NCBI RefSeq assembly: GCF_017877355.1
Contig: NZ_JAGIPR010000001.1
Span: 248,001-312,000 of the forward strand
Direction of reading: 5' to 3'
DNA length: 64,000 nucleotides
Source of the DNA: Chryseobacterium jejuense
GTDB lineage: Bacteria > Bacteroidota > Bacteroidia > Flavobacteriales > Weeksellaceae
The notes below the pieces were generated by a model. It saw only the letters and a list, made by a program, of their open reading frames with translations, made no database searches and was not told where the DNA came from. The translations under genes were made by a program, and so were the position numbers. Position 1 is the stretch's first letter. Every line of letters begins with the position of its first letter. Shown piece after piece: positions 34,313 to 43,493 of this stretch.

Positions 34313-34936
34313 ATGCAGAACAGTAGATTATACAATTGGTTATTAAAATTGGATGCCTATTTCTTCAATTTTCTGAGAATATCAATATTTGTGGTTATGG
34401 CCTGGATTGGTGGACTTAAAGCCTTTCAATACGAAGCTGACGGAATTGTTCCATTTGTTGCCAATAGTCCGGTCATGAGTTTTTTTTATAAAAATGCCGA
34501 TAATAAAGTGTTAAACGAAGATCAGAAGCTGGTTTCAGAATATACACTCTATAAAAATCCTGAAGGGAAAGTAACTAAGAAAAATATTGATTGGAACAAA
34601 GAAAATGGAACGTATGCATTTTCATATGGATTGGGCACAATAATCGTTGGAATAGGAATATTGGTGGTATTGGGAGTTTGGTTTCCTAAAATTGGAGCAG
34701 TGGGAGGAGCTTTAACGTTTCTAATGGCATTGGTTACTTTATCTTTTCTGGTGACTACTCCCGAAGTATATGTTCCCAACCTTGGTGGTGATTATCCAAC
34801 ACCTCAATACGGATTTCCTTATCTTTCAGGAGTGGGGCGTCTTGTTATAAAAGATATCATTATGATGGCTGGCGGGCTTGTTTTATTCTCCGATAGTCTG
34901 AAGAAAGTTTTGAAACCATCTGCTCAGGTATTTTAA
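34313..34936 (+). CDS. DUF417 (YkgB/RclC-like) inner-membrane protein
   Basis: A 207-residue membrane protein with four hydrophobic helices. Family features: N-terminal FLRISIFVVMAWIGGLKAFQYEADGI with the following PFVANSPVMSFFY, and a last half with TFLMALVTLSFLVTTPEVYVP and GVGRLVIKDIIMMAGGL. E. coli RclC, in the reactive-chlorine resistance operon, belongs here; function at molecular level is unknown. The ATG at 34313 is chosen over a GTG 30 bp upstream; either is possible. Paired with the AraC-type gene. Confidence 0.87.
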   Translation: MQNSRLYNWLLKLDAYFFNFLRISIFVVMAWIGGLKAFQYEADGIVPFVANSPVMSFFYKNADNKVLNEDQKLVSEYTLYKNPEGKVTKKNIDWNKENGTYAFSYGLGTIIVGIGILVVLGVWFPKIGAVGGALTFLMALVTLSFLVTTPEVYVPNLGGDYPTPQYGFPYLSGVGRLVIKDIIMMAGGLVLFSDSLKKVLKPSAQVF

Positions 34937-35184
34937 ATGGCTTACTGAAATTTTATGGAGAAGCAGAGTAGAGATTGATTTATCCAACCTTCCGAAGAGA
35001 AAAAAAGAAAATTAATTCTCTTAAAATCGCTTTGAAATTTCTGTATTTCTCAAAAAAACACGACATTTGTACCGCGAAAAACCGACTCAATCATTGGGCG
35101 GAATTTCAAATAAAAGTTTCAAAAATAGAGCAAATGAAACCTCTCGTTTCGTTTGACGAATTAAACAAGTAGATAGATAAGCAA

Positions 35185-37587
35185 ATGAAAATATCAAACA
35201 ACTGGCTGAAAGACTTTGTAAAAACGGAATTGAAAACTGAAAGAATCGGTGAATTCCTAACAGACATAGGTCTTGAGGTTGAAGGGATAGATAAATTCGA
35301 AAGTGTAAAAGGCAGTCTGGAAGGAATTGTTGTAGGTAAAGTATTAACCTGCGAAAAGCATCCGAATGCTGATAAACTGAAGAAGACAACAGTAGACGTA
35401 GGAAACGGGAAGGTACTGAATATCGTTTGTGGCGCTCCCAATGTAGAAGCAGGGCAAACAGTTCCTGTAGCAGTTGTCGGAACAAAAATCTATGATAAAA
35501 CCGGAAACTTTTTTGAAATTAAAGAAGCAAAAATCAGAGGTGAGGTTTCTCAGGGAATGATCTGTGCAGAAGACGAACTAGGTCTTAGCGAAGATCACGG
35601 CGGAATTATGGTTTTAGATGAAACCAAATATGAAGTAGGAAAGAACTTTGCAGACTATTTTGAATTGACGAATGATGAAGTTATTGAAATTGGTTTAACC
35701 CCCAACAGAACGGATGCAATGTCTCACTATGGTGTTGCAAGAGATCTGCATGCTTTCCTTTCTACCAATCAGCAGAAATCTCAGTTTATTAAAGTAGCTT
35801 CTGAATCTTTAAATAATGAAGGTTCTCACGATTTCAAACTTGAAATTGAAGATACAGAGCTTTGTCCAAGATACATTGGTGCGGTGATTGAAGAAGTAAA
35901 AGTTGCAGAATCTCCAAGCTGGTTAAAAGACAGATTAAAAGCAATCGGATTAAGCCCGATTAATAATATTGTAGATATTACCAACTATATTCTTCACGGA
36001 TACGGGCAGCCGCTTCACGCATTTGATGCAGATAAAATTGCAGACAAAAAAGTGAAAGTTGGAGTTGTAAAACCGGGAACAAAATTCACTACTCTGGATG
36101 GAGTAGAAAGAACCCTGAATGGTACTGAGATCATGATTAAGGACGGTAAGGATACACCAATGTGTATTGCCGGAGTTTTCGGTGGTGAAAATTCAGGAGT
36201 GTCTGAAACTACAAAAACAATATTCCTTGAAAGTGCTTACTTCAATCCGGTAGCGGTAAGAAAAGGAGCAAAAGTTCATAGTTTAAATACGGACGCTTCT
36301 TTCAGGTTTGAAAGAGGTGTAGATCCGAATCTTACCAGAACAGCGATTACTCATGCTATTAAAATGATCCAGGAAATTGCTGAAGGAAAATTGATAGGGG
36401 AGCTTTTAGAAGAATATCCTAAGAAAATAGAAGATAACTATGTGATCTTAAGATTCTCTAAAATTGAACAGATTTTAGGAACAAAAATTCACAGAGAAAA
36501 AGTAAAAGAAATCCTAAAGGCATTGGAAATCCAGGTTTTAAATGAAATTCCTAACGGTTTTGAAATTTCTGTTCCTGCTTACAGAGCAGATGTAACAAGA
36601 GAAATTGATGTTATTGAAGAGATTTTAAGAATCTATGGATACAATAAGATTGATGCCCCACAAAAGATTTCGTTTACACCGGTTAAGCTGAGCGCAAACG
36701 ATCAGGATGAATTGGAGAACAACTGGGCGAGAGCTTTACAGAACCTTGGTTTCCATGAAGTAATGAACAATTCATTAACTTCTGTAAAAGATGAAACGGA
36801 TGCTGTAAAACTATTGAATCCTTTAAGCGGTGATCTTGCATTCATGAGAAAATCCCTATTAGAAGGGCTTCTTCAGAACACAGTTTACAATATCAACAGA
36901 AAGAATGAGGATATCAAATTCTTTGAATTAGGAAAGATTTATCACAAAAAAGATAAATACGAAGAAAGAAAACAGTTAGCCATTATCGTTTCAGGAAGAG
37001 ATGTAGCAGAGAACTGGTTACAGCCTAAATCTGCAGTAAGTTTCTACAACCTTAAGGCTTATGTAAAAGTTTTATTGGAAAGATTAGCAGTAAACTATAA
37101 AGAAGTCGCTTTAACTGACGAAAGATTCTCTGATGCATTAGCGTATGAAGCAGATGGTAAAATCTTGGTAAGAATCGGAAAAGTGGCTCAGGCATTATTG
37201 AAGGATTTTGATATTGATCAGGATTGCTTCTATGCTGAAATTGAACTTGAACTGGCTCAGGAGTTACGCTCTAAAAACGAATTGAAGTTTAAAGACATTC
37301 CGAAATTCAACAAGATCAGAAGAGATTTAGCTTTATTGATTGATAAGAATATTAACTATCAGGAGCTCTATCAGATAGCAAAGAAAAACAAATCTCCATT
37401 CATTAAGAGCATCAATCTATTCGATGTATATGAAGGGAAAAATCTTCCGGAAGGTAAAAAGTCTTACGCAATGAGCTTCGAGTTGTTAAACGAAGAAAAA
37501 ACACTGGAAGAAAAGGAAATTACAGAAGTAATGGATTCCTTAATTAAATCTTTCCAGAAAGAATTCAATGCAGAGTTAAGATCATAA
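35185..37587 (+). CDS. pheT: Phenylalanyl-tRNA synthetase beta subunit
   Basis: An 800-residue subunit of the alpha2-beta2 synthetase charging tRNA-Phe. Order: N-terminal B1, the OB-fold tRNA-binding domain (VGKVLTCEKHPNADKLKKTT, KIRGEVSQGMICAEDELGL), B3/B4 editing domain, B5 (EYPKKIEDNY to IPAYRADVTREIDVIEEILR-like SVPAYRADVTREIDVIEEI), and the C-terminal FDX-ACB domain (KFKDIPKFNKIRRDLALLID). pheS is not in the window, so the two subunits are unlinked here. A weak -7 box GACATTTG lies at 35062-35069. Confidence 0.97.
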   Translation: MKISNNWLKDFVKTELKTERIGEFLTDIGLEVEGIDKFESVKGSLEGIVVGKVLTCEKHPNADKLKKTTVDVGNGKVLNIVCGAPNVEAGQTVPVAVVGTKIYDKTGNFFEIKEAKIRGEVSQGMICAEDELGLSEDHGGIMVLDETKYEVGKNFADYFELTNDEVIEIGLTPNRTDAMSHYGVARDLHAFLSTNQQKSQFIKVASESLNNEGSHDFKLEIEDTELCPRYIGAVIEEVKVAESPSWLKDRLKAIGLSPINNIVDITNYILHGYGQPLHAFDADKIADKKVKVGVVKPGTKFTTLDGVERTLNGTEIMIKDGKDTPMCIAGVFGGENSGVSETTKTIFLESAYFNPVAVRKGAKVHSLNTDASFRFERGVDPNLTRTAITHAIKMIQEIAEGKLIGELLEEYPKKIEDNYVILRFSKIEQILGTKIHREKVKEILKALEIQVLNEIPNGFEISVPAYRADVTREIDVIEEILRIYGYNKIDAPQKISFTPVKLSANDQDELENNWARALQNLGFHEVMNNSLTSVKDETDAVKLLNPLSGDLAFMRKSLLEGLLQNTVYNINRKNEDIKFFELGKIYHKKDKYEERKQLAIIVSGRDVAENWLQPKSAVSFYNLKAYVKVLLERLAVNYKEVALTDERFSDALAYEADGKILVRIGKVAQALLKDFDIDQDCFYAEIELELAQELRSKNELKFKDIPKFNKIRRDLALLIDKNINYQELYQIAKKNKSPFIKSINLFDVYEGKNLPEGKKSYAMSFELLNEEKTLEEKEITEVMDSLIKSFQKEFNAELRS

Positions 37588-37608
37588 TAAAAGATATAAC
37601 AATTTTAG

Positions 37609-37638
37609 AAAGTCGGGCTTTAAAGCCCGACTTTTTAT
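37609..37638. terminator. Terminator shared by pheT and the convergent gene
   Basis: A perfect 12-bp stem (37609-37620 with 37623-37634) with T-tracts on both strands. Confidence 0.9.
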
Positions 37639-37641
37639 TTT

Positions 37642-38679
37642 TTAATTTTGAAATTTTACAAAATCCAGATAAAAAGTAGGGTTTCCTGCGTTGAAGGTTG
37701 TAGGAACTATTAAATTAGTTTTTCCGGCAACTACAGTATAAGTTCCCGGATTGGCAAAATAAAGGACTCGGTTTTGATCTCTTGGAAACATAAAGGCCGC
37801 GGTATTGGATCCGCAATAGCTCCTCCATACATCCCCAATACCATTAATGTAGAAGAAATAATCATTACATTCTGAATTAATGGCTATGCCACAACGGAAA
37901 AAGTACCATCCCTTGTCCGGAATAATCACACTCAGTCCAGTGTTATACGGGCCTCCTGCTGGGCCGGTGAAAGGGTTTACAAGCGTTCCGGAGGCGGGAG
38001 TCCAGGCATTGGCGAAAGCTGTTACAACAGTAGTAGACCACGTTGCCACACCTGTTGGGTCACTCGTAAGCACTTTACCCAATCCCTGAGTTCCATCAGT
38101 TATTTTTAAGGCCCCTGCTGTGGTTCCATTATTAATTTCCAGAGGAACAGATGGAGTAGTGGTTCCTATACCTACTCTGTTATTAGCGCCATCTACGGAT
38201 AATGTAGTGTTGTTAACAGAAAAACCGTTAGTGGCGGAGGTTGTAAAGGTAAGAGGGAAATTACCCTGCAATATATTTGTATTTCTGTTAAGGCTTCCTC
38301 CTAATTCTGCTTGAGTGCCGTTTAAAGAAAGTCCGTTTGTTGCTGTTATCAGGGCATTACTGCCTACCTTTTGCCAGATATTTCCATCAAAAAAGTAATA
38401 ACCTTCTGCTGTGATATTAGCTGTCTTTGTGCTCGATACTGTTACAGCTGATGTCGCATAGATAAGTGCTCCTTTCTGATCTGCTCCGTAACTGGTATCT
38501 CCTGCTTTAATCTGATCTCCTGTGAGTCGGGGAGCTATAATTCCTTCAGGCTGACTGCCATCAGTAGTTTTAGCGTTGATGTCAAGGCTTGCCTTAGGAT
38601 CAGGAGTGTTAATGCCTACTTGGGAAAAAGCTAAATTAAAGGATAGTAGAAACACGACGGTGTAGAAGTTTTTTTTCAT
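37642..38679 (-). CDS. Secreted repetitive (tail-fibre/adhesin-like) protein
   Basis: A 345-residue exported protein (signal peptide ending FNLAFS). It opens with the sequence QVGINTPDPKASLDINAKTT, common to many flavobacterial secreted proteins, followed by Asn/Thr/Gly-rich stretches (NGLSLNGTQAELGGSLNR, NNRVGIGTTTPSVPLEIN) that resemble phage tail-fibre shafts. The C-terminal 110 residues form a distinct domain with paired Cys (RCGIAINSECNDYFFYI, RSYCGSN), perhaps TNF/C1q-like. Function unknown; cell-surface or extracellular binding is likely. Confidence 0.8.
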   Translation of the reverse strand: MKKNFYTVVFLLSFNLAFSQVGINTPDPKASLDINAKTTDGSQPEGIIAPRLTGDQIKAGDTSYGADQKGALIYATSAVTVSSTKTANITAEGYYFFDGNIWQKVGSNALITATNGLSLNGTQAELGGSLNRNTNILQGNFPLTFTTSATNGFSVNNTTLSVDGANNRVGIGTTTPSVPLEINNGTTAGALKITDGTQGLGKVLTSDPTGVATWSTTVVTAFANAWTPASGTLVNPFTGPAGGPYNTGLSVIIPDKGWYFFRCGIAINSECNDYFFYINGIGDVWRSYCGSNTAAFMFPRDQNRVLYFANPGTYTVVAGKTNLIVPTTFNAGNPTFYLDFVKFQN

Positions 38680-39044
38680 ACTGTTTAAAATCTTTTCAAT
38701 TTTTTAAAGTTTAATCTTGATACAGTAAAATTGTTGTTAAATATTGATATTAGCACTAAATTAGTGTTAAATTTATTATTAATTTATGTTTATGTTTATA
38801 TTTTTCAAAATTATGCATTTGTATTTGTTTATTGTTAATTTTTATTAATGATTTTAATCCGTTGTGTTTTTTATTTTAGAATGGTAATAGAGGAGAATAG
38901 GTATTCCTTTCGGAGAAGCAAGATGTATTATATTCTTTGGCAGAATAGATCCAAAATATAAAGTGTTAAAGAATAATAAAATTGGTCACAGCCCGTTTAA
39001 ATAATATAAAATCCGTAAATTTGGGTTAATTCAAATAGTAAAAA
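38680..39044. promoter_or_regulatory. Divergent AT-rich promoter region with palindrome
   Basis: No gene in these 365 bp. CACTAA-A-TTAGTG (38754-38766, extendable by three pairs on each side) is a palindrome 75 bp upstream of the adhesin-like gene. On the plus strand TAAATTTG at 39016-39023 is an exact -7 box 21 bp before the META-domain gene, with TTT at 38995-38997 upstream. Confidence 0.5.
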
Positions 39045-39455
39045 ATGAAAAATCTTTTTTTAAGTATATGTACAGCAGCAGTATTGGCTTCATGTGGAAC
39101 CATGACAAGCCCGTCTGCTTCTAAAGTAGGAAAAGCTCAGCCGGCTCTTGCCAATACAAAATGGACATTGGCTGATAACGTAAAGGGCAAAATCCCAACA
39201 TTAAATATTGAAGGAGAAAAAATTAATGGAAATGCAGGCTGCAACAACTATTTTGGAACGGCTACCATAGATCCTTCTACAGGAGGATTTTCTGCAGGAC
39301 AAATGGGTTCTACAAAGATGATGTGTAACAATATCGGAGTAGAGCAGAATTTTATGGATATGATGGGAAAAGCTAACAAATATGTAATTTCAGGAACTAC
39401 CCTGGAGCTTTATAAAGACAATCTTTTATTATTGAAATTCAATAAATCAGAATAA
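39045..39455 (+). CDS. META-domain (HslJ-like) lipoprotein
   Basis: A 136-residue lipoprotein with Cys17 (VLASC). After a short linker, the META domain is evident: LANTKWTLADNV, INGNAGCNNYFGTATID (the conserved GxxGCNxxxG), STKMMCNNIGVEQNF and a final beta-hairpin. HslJ in E. coli is linked to novobiocin resistance and heat shock; the domain's biochemical role is unknown. Monocistronic with its own promoter and terminator. Confidence 0.9.
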   Translation: MKNLFLSICTAAVLASCGTMTSPSASKVGKAQPALANTKWTLADNVKGKIPTLNIEGEKINGNAGCNNYFGTATIDPSTGGFSAGQMGSTKMMCNNIGVEQNFMDMMGKANKYVISGTTLELYKDNLLLLKFNKSE

Positions 39456-39461
39456 AAAAAT

Positions 39462-39488
39462 AAAAGGAACTCAATTTGAGTTCCTTTT
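39462..39488. terminator. Bidirectional terminator
   Basis: AAAAGGAACTC and GAGTTCCTTTT form an 11-bp or longer perfect stem with T-tracts in both directions, serving the META gene and the convergent small acidic gene. Confidence 0.9.
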
Positions 39489-39506
39489 TTATGATTTAGA
39501 TTGTTA

Positions 39507-39746
39507 TTAATCTTCCTCTTCTTCGTCGTACTTAGCCAACTCTTCATCGCACCATTTGAAAGCTGCTTCCACTACTTTTGTAGCTTCATCTGCCATAGTT
39601 TCTTCATCATCTCCTTCAAGATCATCTAACCACTCAACTTCCTCTTCCTCAACGTTTAGGATAAATCTTGGATATTCTGTATGAACTACGAATAGATCTT
39701 CTGGAAATTCCGAATTATCTGCTAATAAAAACTTTGGTAATTTCAT
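39507..39746 (-). CDS. Small acidic conserved protein of unknown function
   Basis: 79 residues, strongly acidic (runs EEEEVEW, DLEGDDEE, DEEEED), with the conserved-looking start MKLPKFLLADNSEFPEDLFVVHTEYPRF-like opening (LLADNSEFPEDLFVVHTE). No family recognised. Reads as a genuine gene: clean start, its own terminator, and it lies 38 bp downstream of the membrane protein gene on the same strand. Confidence 0.72.
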   Translation of the reverse strand: MKLPKFLLADNSEFPEDLFVVHTEYPRFILNVEEEEVEWLDDLEGDDEETMADEATKVVEAAFKWCDEELAKYDEEEED

Positions 39747-39784
39747 TTTTTTAATGTTTTAACTTTGAATCAAAGATAATAAAA

Positions 39785-41104
39785 TTATTGATATTTATTC
39801 TTGTCGATCTTAACTTTTTGTAAAACTTTATAGCGTGTTAATGTTGTTTTTTGTATAGTATCCTGAGGCTTGACTGTGATGGTTACCTGAGGATTTACAG
39901 TACTGATTAGCTCGGCTATCTGCACTTTTTCCAAATCCTTTTCCTCAATAATAAAAAACTTTAGAGGAACTTTATCCAGGTTTTCTGATTTTAAAAATTG
40001 GGTAATCACTTTTCTGTTTTCAAGATAATTTCCTTTTGAAAGCCATGTAAACAGCATTCCGGACATTAAGCTTAAAACACTAATGATATAGACTTTGGTA
40101 TTGAAAATTTCAAATAACTTTTTAAAATAAACCAACCATAAAGGAAAGCTGAATGCAGCTATTAATCTATAATCTATAGGCGTTAGAGAATAAAAATACT
40201 GTATAAAATAAGAACAGATGATTCCTGTTACTCCTATGAAAACATAAAAGAATTCAGTATCTGAAAGCTTTTGTTTAACAAAAATGAAAATCATGAAAAG
40301 GATATTTAAAAGTCCGATTCCGTAAATTCCATAATTGATGATTCCCCCTGCAGGATTGGCCATGTGAATAAAAGGATTAAATGCAGTACACAACCCCTGG
40401 AATAATTCTACCAATAATTCCGGAGTAGTATGAAGGCCCATTTCTAAAAAGTCTTTTATATAGTCCTTATTAAAATAATCGATGAATAAAAATTTATACA
40501 AAACAATGAAAACCATTCCTATGGCTGCTGAAATGATGAATGCAGGTCCATATTTTCTTTTCCAGAAAATAAGTCCGTACAGCCCTGTGCCACCAATAAT
40601 AAACAGAGCACTATATCTTATATTATAGAGTATAATTAAAGATAAAGAAAGGTAGAAAACAGCTTTCAGACCTTCTAGTTTTCTGTCAATAATAAGAGCT
40701 GAAGTATATAGAAAAAGAAATACAAAAGGTAAAATAAGCGCCTCGCTCATGGTAAAAGCAAAAATGGAAATAATACTGAATAAGCTGCATACCACAATGG
40801 ACTCTCTGAAATAGAATCTCTTTTTCCAGGCGAATAAAATAATAAACAGACAGCCAAGAATGCCTATTAGCTTACTGCTCCAGAATTCATCAAAACCAAA
40901 GTAAGTAAAGAATTTTATGGCGGCAGGGTAGCCTAAAGGGGTTGTTGTATTATCAATAACAGGTAATCCATGTGCAAACCTCATAAAGCGGATAGAGTCC
41001 GGATTTACCCTTCCTTTTTCATTCAGTAAAAAACGAAAAATGGTCATCACTAAAGTAATGATGACCAATAGTATTTGAATGTTTTTCTCTTTAATTTTCA
41101 TCAA
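39785..41104 (-). CDS. Polytopic membrane protein resembling GT-C glycosyltransferases
   Basis: 439 residues with about eleven transmembrane helices. The first external loop carries the acidic motif NPDSIRFMRFA and TPLGYPAAIKFF, matching the Asp-bearing loop of GT-C enzymes (ArnT/PMT-like) that use polyprenyl-phosphate sugars. The C-terminal 70 residues form a soluble domain (VPLKFFIIEEKDLEKVQIAE). The transferred sugar and acceptor are unknown. Neighbours do not indicate an LPS or capsule cluster. Confidence 0.68.
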   Translation of the reverse strand: MMKIKEKNIQILLVIITLVMTIFRFLLNEKGRVNPDSIRFMRFAHGLPVIDNTTTPLGYPAAIKFFTYFGFDEFWSSKLIGILGCLFIILFAWKKRFYFRESIVVCSLFSIISIFAFTMSEALILPFVFLFLYTSALIIDRKLEGLKAVFYLSLSLIILYNIRYSALFIIGGTGLYGLIFWKRKYGPAFIISAAIGMVFIVLYKFLFIDYFNKDYIKDFLEMGLHTTPELLVELFQGLCTAFNPFIHMANPAGGIINYGIYGIGLLNILFMIFIFVKQKLSDTEFFYVFIGVTGIICSYFIQYFYSLTPIDYRLIAAFSFPLWLVYFKKLFEIFNTKVYIISVLSLMSGMLFTWLSKGNYLENRKVITQFLKSENLDKVPLKFFIIEEKDLEKVQIAELISTVNPQVTITVKPQDTIQKTTLTRYKVLQKVKIDKNKYQ

Positions 41105-41181
41105 AGCTGTAGTTATTTAGTATAATAGGGGTTTAGAGCCCAAATTTATAACTTATAACGCACAACTCATAATTTGAGAAA

Positions 41182-42075
41182 TTATTTTAAAAACATTTTT
41201 GAAACTTTTTCAGCTTTTTTGCTTTCAGAGTAATCATAGAAACCTTCTCCAGATTTTACACCCAGTTTTCCAGCTGTTACCATGTTTACAAGTAATGGGT
41301 TTGGTGCATATTTAGGGTTTTTGAATCCGTCATACATAACATTTAGAATCGCAAGGCATACATCAAGACCAATGAAATCTGCCAATTGAAGGGGCCCCAT
41401 TGGATGAGCCATCCCTAATTTCATTACCGTATCAATTTCCTCTACCCCTGCAACACCGTTATAAAGAGTTTCTATAGATTCATTAATCATTGGCATTAAG
41501 ATTCTGTTAGCAACAAAACCTGGATAATCGTTAACCTCTACCGGAACTTTTCCTAGTGTCTTGCTCATTTCATAAATAGCACTGAAAGTCTCTTTAGAAG
41601 TAGAATATCCTTTGATGATTTCTACCAGTTTCATAATAGGAACCGGGTTCATAAAGTGCATTCCAATTACTTTGTCTGCTCTTTTCGTAGCCGCAGCAAT
41701 TTTCGTAATAGAAATAGAAGAAGTATTGGTTGCAAGGATACAGCCTGCAGGAGCTAATTCATCCATCTGACCGAAGATCTTTAATTTAAGATCAAGATTT
41801 TCAGTAGCTGCTTCTACGATAAGGTCAGCTGCTCCTACTGCATCATTAAGTGCTGTGAAAGTAGTAATATTCCCTAAAGTTTCAGCTTTTTGCTCTTCTG
41901 TAAGGTTTCCCTTTGCAATGATTCTGTCAAGGTTAGTAGTAATGGTTTTCAATCCTCTGTCTAAAGCATCCTGAGATACATCCACAAGATTTACTTTAAA
42001 ACTGCTTTGTGCGAAAGTATGTGCAATACCATTTCCCATGGTTCCTGCGCCGATAACTACAATGTTTTTGATCAT
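41182..42075 (-). CDS. 3-hydroxybutyryl-CoA dehydrogenase
   Basis: A 297-residue cytoplasmic NAD(P)-dependent dehydrogenase of fatty-acid/butyrate metabolism. Rossmann motif VIGAGTMGNGIA (Gly9-x-Gly11-xx-Gly14); catalytic His140 in GMHFMNPVPIMKLVEII; C-terminal helical domain with GFVANRILMPMINE and MGPLQLADFIGLD. Length and architecture match single-function Hbd/PaaH. A small exported protein of unknown function is encoded 7 bp upstream and is probably on the same mRNA. Confidence 0.95.
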   Translation of the reverse strand: MIKNIVVIGAGTMGNGIAHTFAQSSFKVNLVDVSQDALDRGLKTITTNLDRIIAKGNLTEEQKAETLGNITTFTALNDAVGAADLIVEAATENLDLKLKIFGQMDELAPAGCILATNTSSISITKIAAATKRADKVIGMHFMNPVPIMKLVEIIKGYSTSKETFSAIYEMSKTLGKVPVEVNDYPGFVANRILMPMINESIETLYNGVAGVEEIDTVMKLGMAHPMGPLQLADFIGLDVCLAILNVMYDGFKNPKYAPNPLLVNMVTAGKLGVKSGEGFYDYSESKKAEKVSKMFLK

Positions 42076-42082
42076 TTTTCCT

Positions 42083-42493
42083 TTATTTTTTATAGATAGT
42101 TAAATTTTTTGCATTCATAAGATCCTCCTGATGAGCAATATCTGTTGGATCAAAATTTATATTTCCGATGTTTTGCGACTTTTTGTTATTATTCTGATTG
42201 GAAACCGAAGCCGTAAGTCCACGTACAAGTCGTTTTCTTTGGTTGACTGTCAGAAAGTCAGTTCCAACATATAATTCAAATTCACCTTCTTTGCCCATTC
42301 CTTTTTGCATAAGGATTTCCATACTTCTTATCTGATTTTTTCTTTTGAATTCTTTCAGATAGCTGATAGAAGGTTTTTCAGAAGCCGGACCGCAACATAC
42401 ACTGGTATAGCTGATCTTTAAATAGTTTTGATTCTTCTGCGAAAAGAAGAATGTGGAGCAAAATAAAGCAGCTGCTAATAGTATCTTTTTCAT
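42083..42493 (-). CDS. Small exported protein of unknown function
   Basis: 136 residues with a signal peptide (LLAAALFCSTFFFSQ) and a striking VCCGPASEKP segment near the mature N-terminus. The rest is polar, with LYVGTDFLTVNQRKRL in the middle. No family recognised. The vicinal cysteines could bind metal or form a disulfide. It precedes the hydroxybutyryl-CoA dehydrogenase gene by 7 bp, without any obvious functional link. Confidence 0.7.
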   Translation of the reverse strand: MKKILLAAALFCSTFFFSQKNQNYLKISYTSVCCGPASEKPSISYLKEFKRKNQIRSMEILMQKGMGKEGEFELYVGTDFLTVNQRKRLVRGLTASVSNQNNNKKSQNIGNINFDPTDIAHQEDLMNAKNLTIYKK

Positions 42494-42549
42494 AATGACG
42501 AATTCAGAGAATCCATCCGATTCTCCGTGCTAAAATTAAGCTTAATATT

Positions 42550-43428
42550 TTATTTATTAAAATTATCCCAGACCGCTTTGGAAATATCTGAAATTATCTT
42601 ACAGTTTTCAGCTTCAGTTTCTTTGGAATTGCTTACATATATGGCTATAGCATAATGCTTTCCGTTCGGAAGAGTGATGATGCCCATGTCGTTTTCTGCG
42701 ATCGTAAGAATGTTGTCTTTTATACTGGATGATCCTGTTTTATGGGCTGCAGGAGTTCCCTTAGGGAGTTGTTCCACAATTTTATTAGCTCCGGTTTTAG
42801 TTCCCTGCATAATCTTCATCAAATAATCTGTAGATTTTTTCGAAAGTAACTTGCCGGCATAGAACTTTTTCAAAAGCTGTACGGTAGAATTGGTTGTGGT
42901 ATAATTTTCATACAGGGAATCCCATCCGTTAAGGGCCATTCCACGTTCACTATGTTTAATCTGGAAGTCTTTTACGCCTCTAGAATCCATAAACTTCTGT
43001 ACAGCCTGCGTTCCTCCCACAAGTTCTATAAGAATATCACAAAGATTATTATCGCTTAATGCTACTGTATAATCAATGATTTCATTTAAGGTAGCTTCTC
43101 TATTTCCTTCAGGATATTTTGTCTTGTATGGAGACCAGGTATTATAAAGTTCAGATTTTTTAATAAAAACCTTTTGATCTAACGAAAACTTTCCTTTATC
43201 TACAAGGTTCAGTGCAGCGCAGGCAATATGAAATTTGAAAACACTCATCATGGCCAATTTCTTATCTCCATTTTGGCTGTATTTAAAATTATTTTCAAAA
43301 CCCAGAACAGAAACTCCTACTGTAGCTTGTTTATTTTTTGTAATGGAATTTATTTTTTGTTCCAATGAAGATTTTTGTGCTGATGCAAATGCCGATATTA
43401 AAAGGAAAATTGTGGTTATTTTTTTCAT
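42550..43428 (-). CDS. Class A beta-lactamase (A2/CGA-CIA-like)
   Basis: A 292-residue periplasmic serine beta-lactamase. Signal peptide ends AFASAQ. All class A elements are present: S-x-x-K as SVFK (Ser62-Lys65, Ambler 70-73), SDN at 125-127 (Ambler 130-132), omega-loop Glu161 in HSERGMALN (Ambler 166), and HKTGSS at 229-234 (Ambler 234-236). The omega-loop pattern is that of subclass A2 enzymes such as VEB, PER, CGA and CIA, the last two native to Chryseobacterium. An intrinsic extended-spectrum activity is likely, but unproven. Confidence 0.92.
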   Translation of the reverse strand: MKKITTIFLLISAFASAQKSSLEQKINSITKNKQATVGVSVLGFENNFKYSQNGDKKLAMMSVFKFHIACAALNLVDKGKFSLDQKVFIKKSELYNTWSPYKTKYPEGNREATLNEIIDYTVALSDNNLCDILIELVGGTQAVQKFMDSRGVKDFQIKHSERGMALNGWDSLYENYTTTNSTVQLLKKFYAGKLLSKKSTDYLMKIMQGTKTGANKIVEQLPKGTPAAHKTGSSSIKDNILTIAENDMGIITLPNGKHYAIAIYVSNSKETEAENCKIISDISKAVWDNFNK

Positions 43429-43446
43429 AAAGCAGATTAAAAAGAA

Positions 43447-43471
43447 ATCCCTTTTAGAGAGTAAAAGGGAT
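43447..43471 (-). terminator. Terminator of the GH5 gene
   Basis: ATCCCTTTT (43447-43455) pairs with AAAAGGGAT (43463-43471); on the minus strand it is followed by TTCTTTTT. It separates the GH5 gene from the downstream beta-lactamase gene. Confidence 0.82.
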
Positions 43472-43493
43472 CTGCAATGTAAGGTAATTCCTG

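Noticed and set aside
35133..35171. Short frame MKPLVSFDELNK upstream of pheT as a phenylalanine leader peptide
   Set aside because: It has only one Phe codon and no terminator/antiterminator pair after it, unlike pheST attenuation.
35087..35485. 132-codon and 111-codon minus-strand frames
   Set aside because: They overlap the start of pheT on the other strand in two different frames. Leu/Ser-rich shadow sequence.
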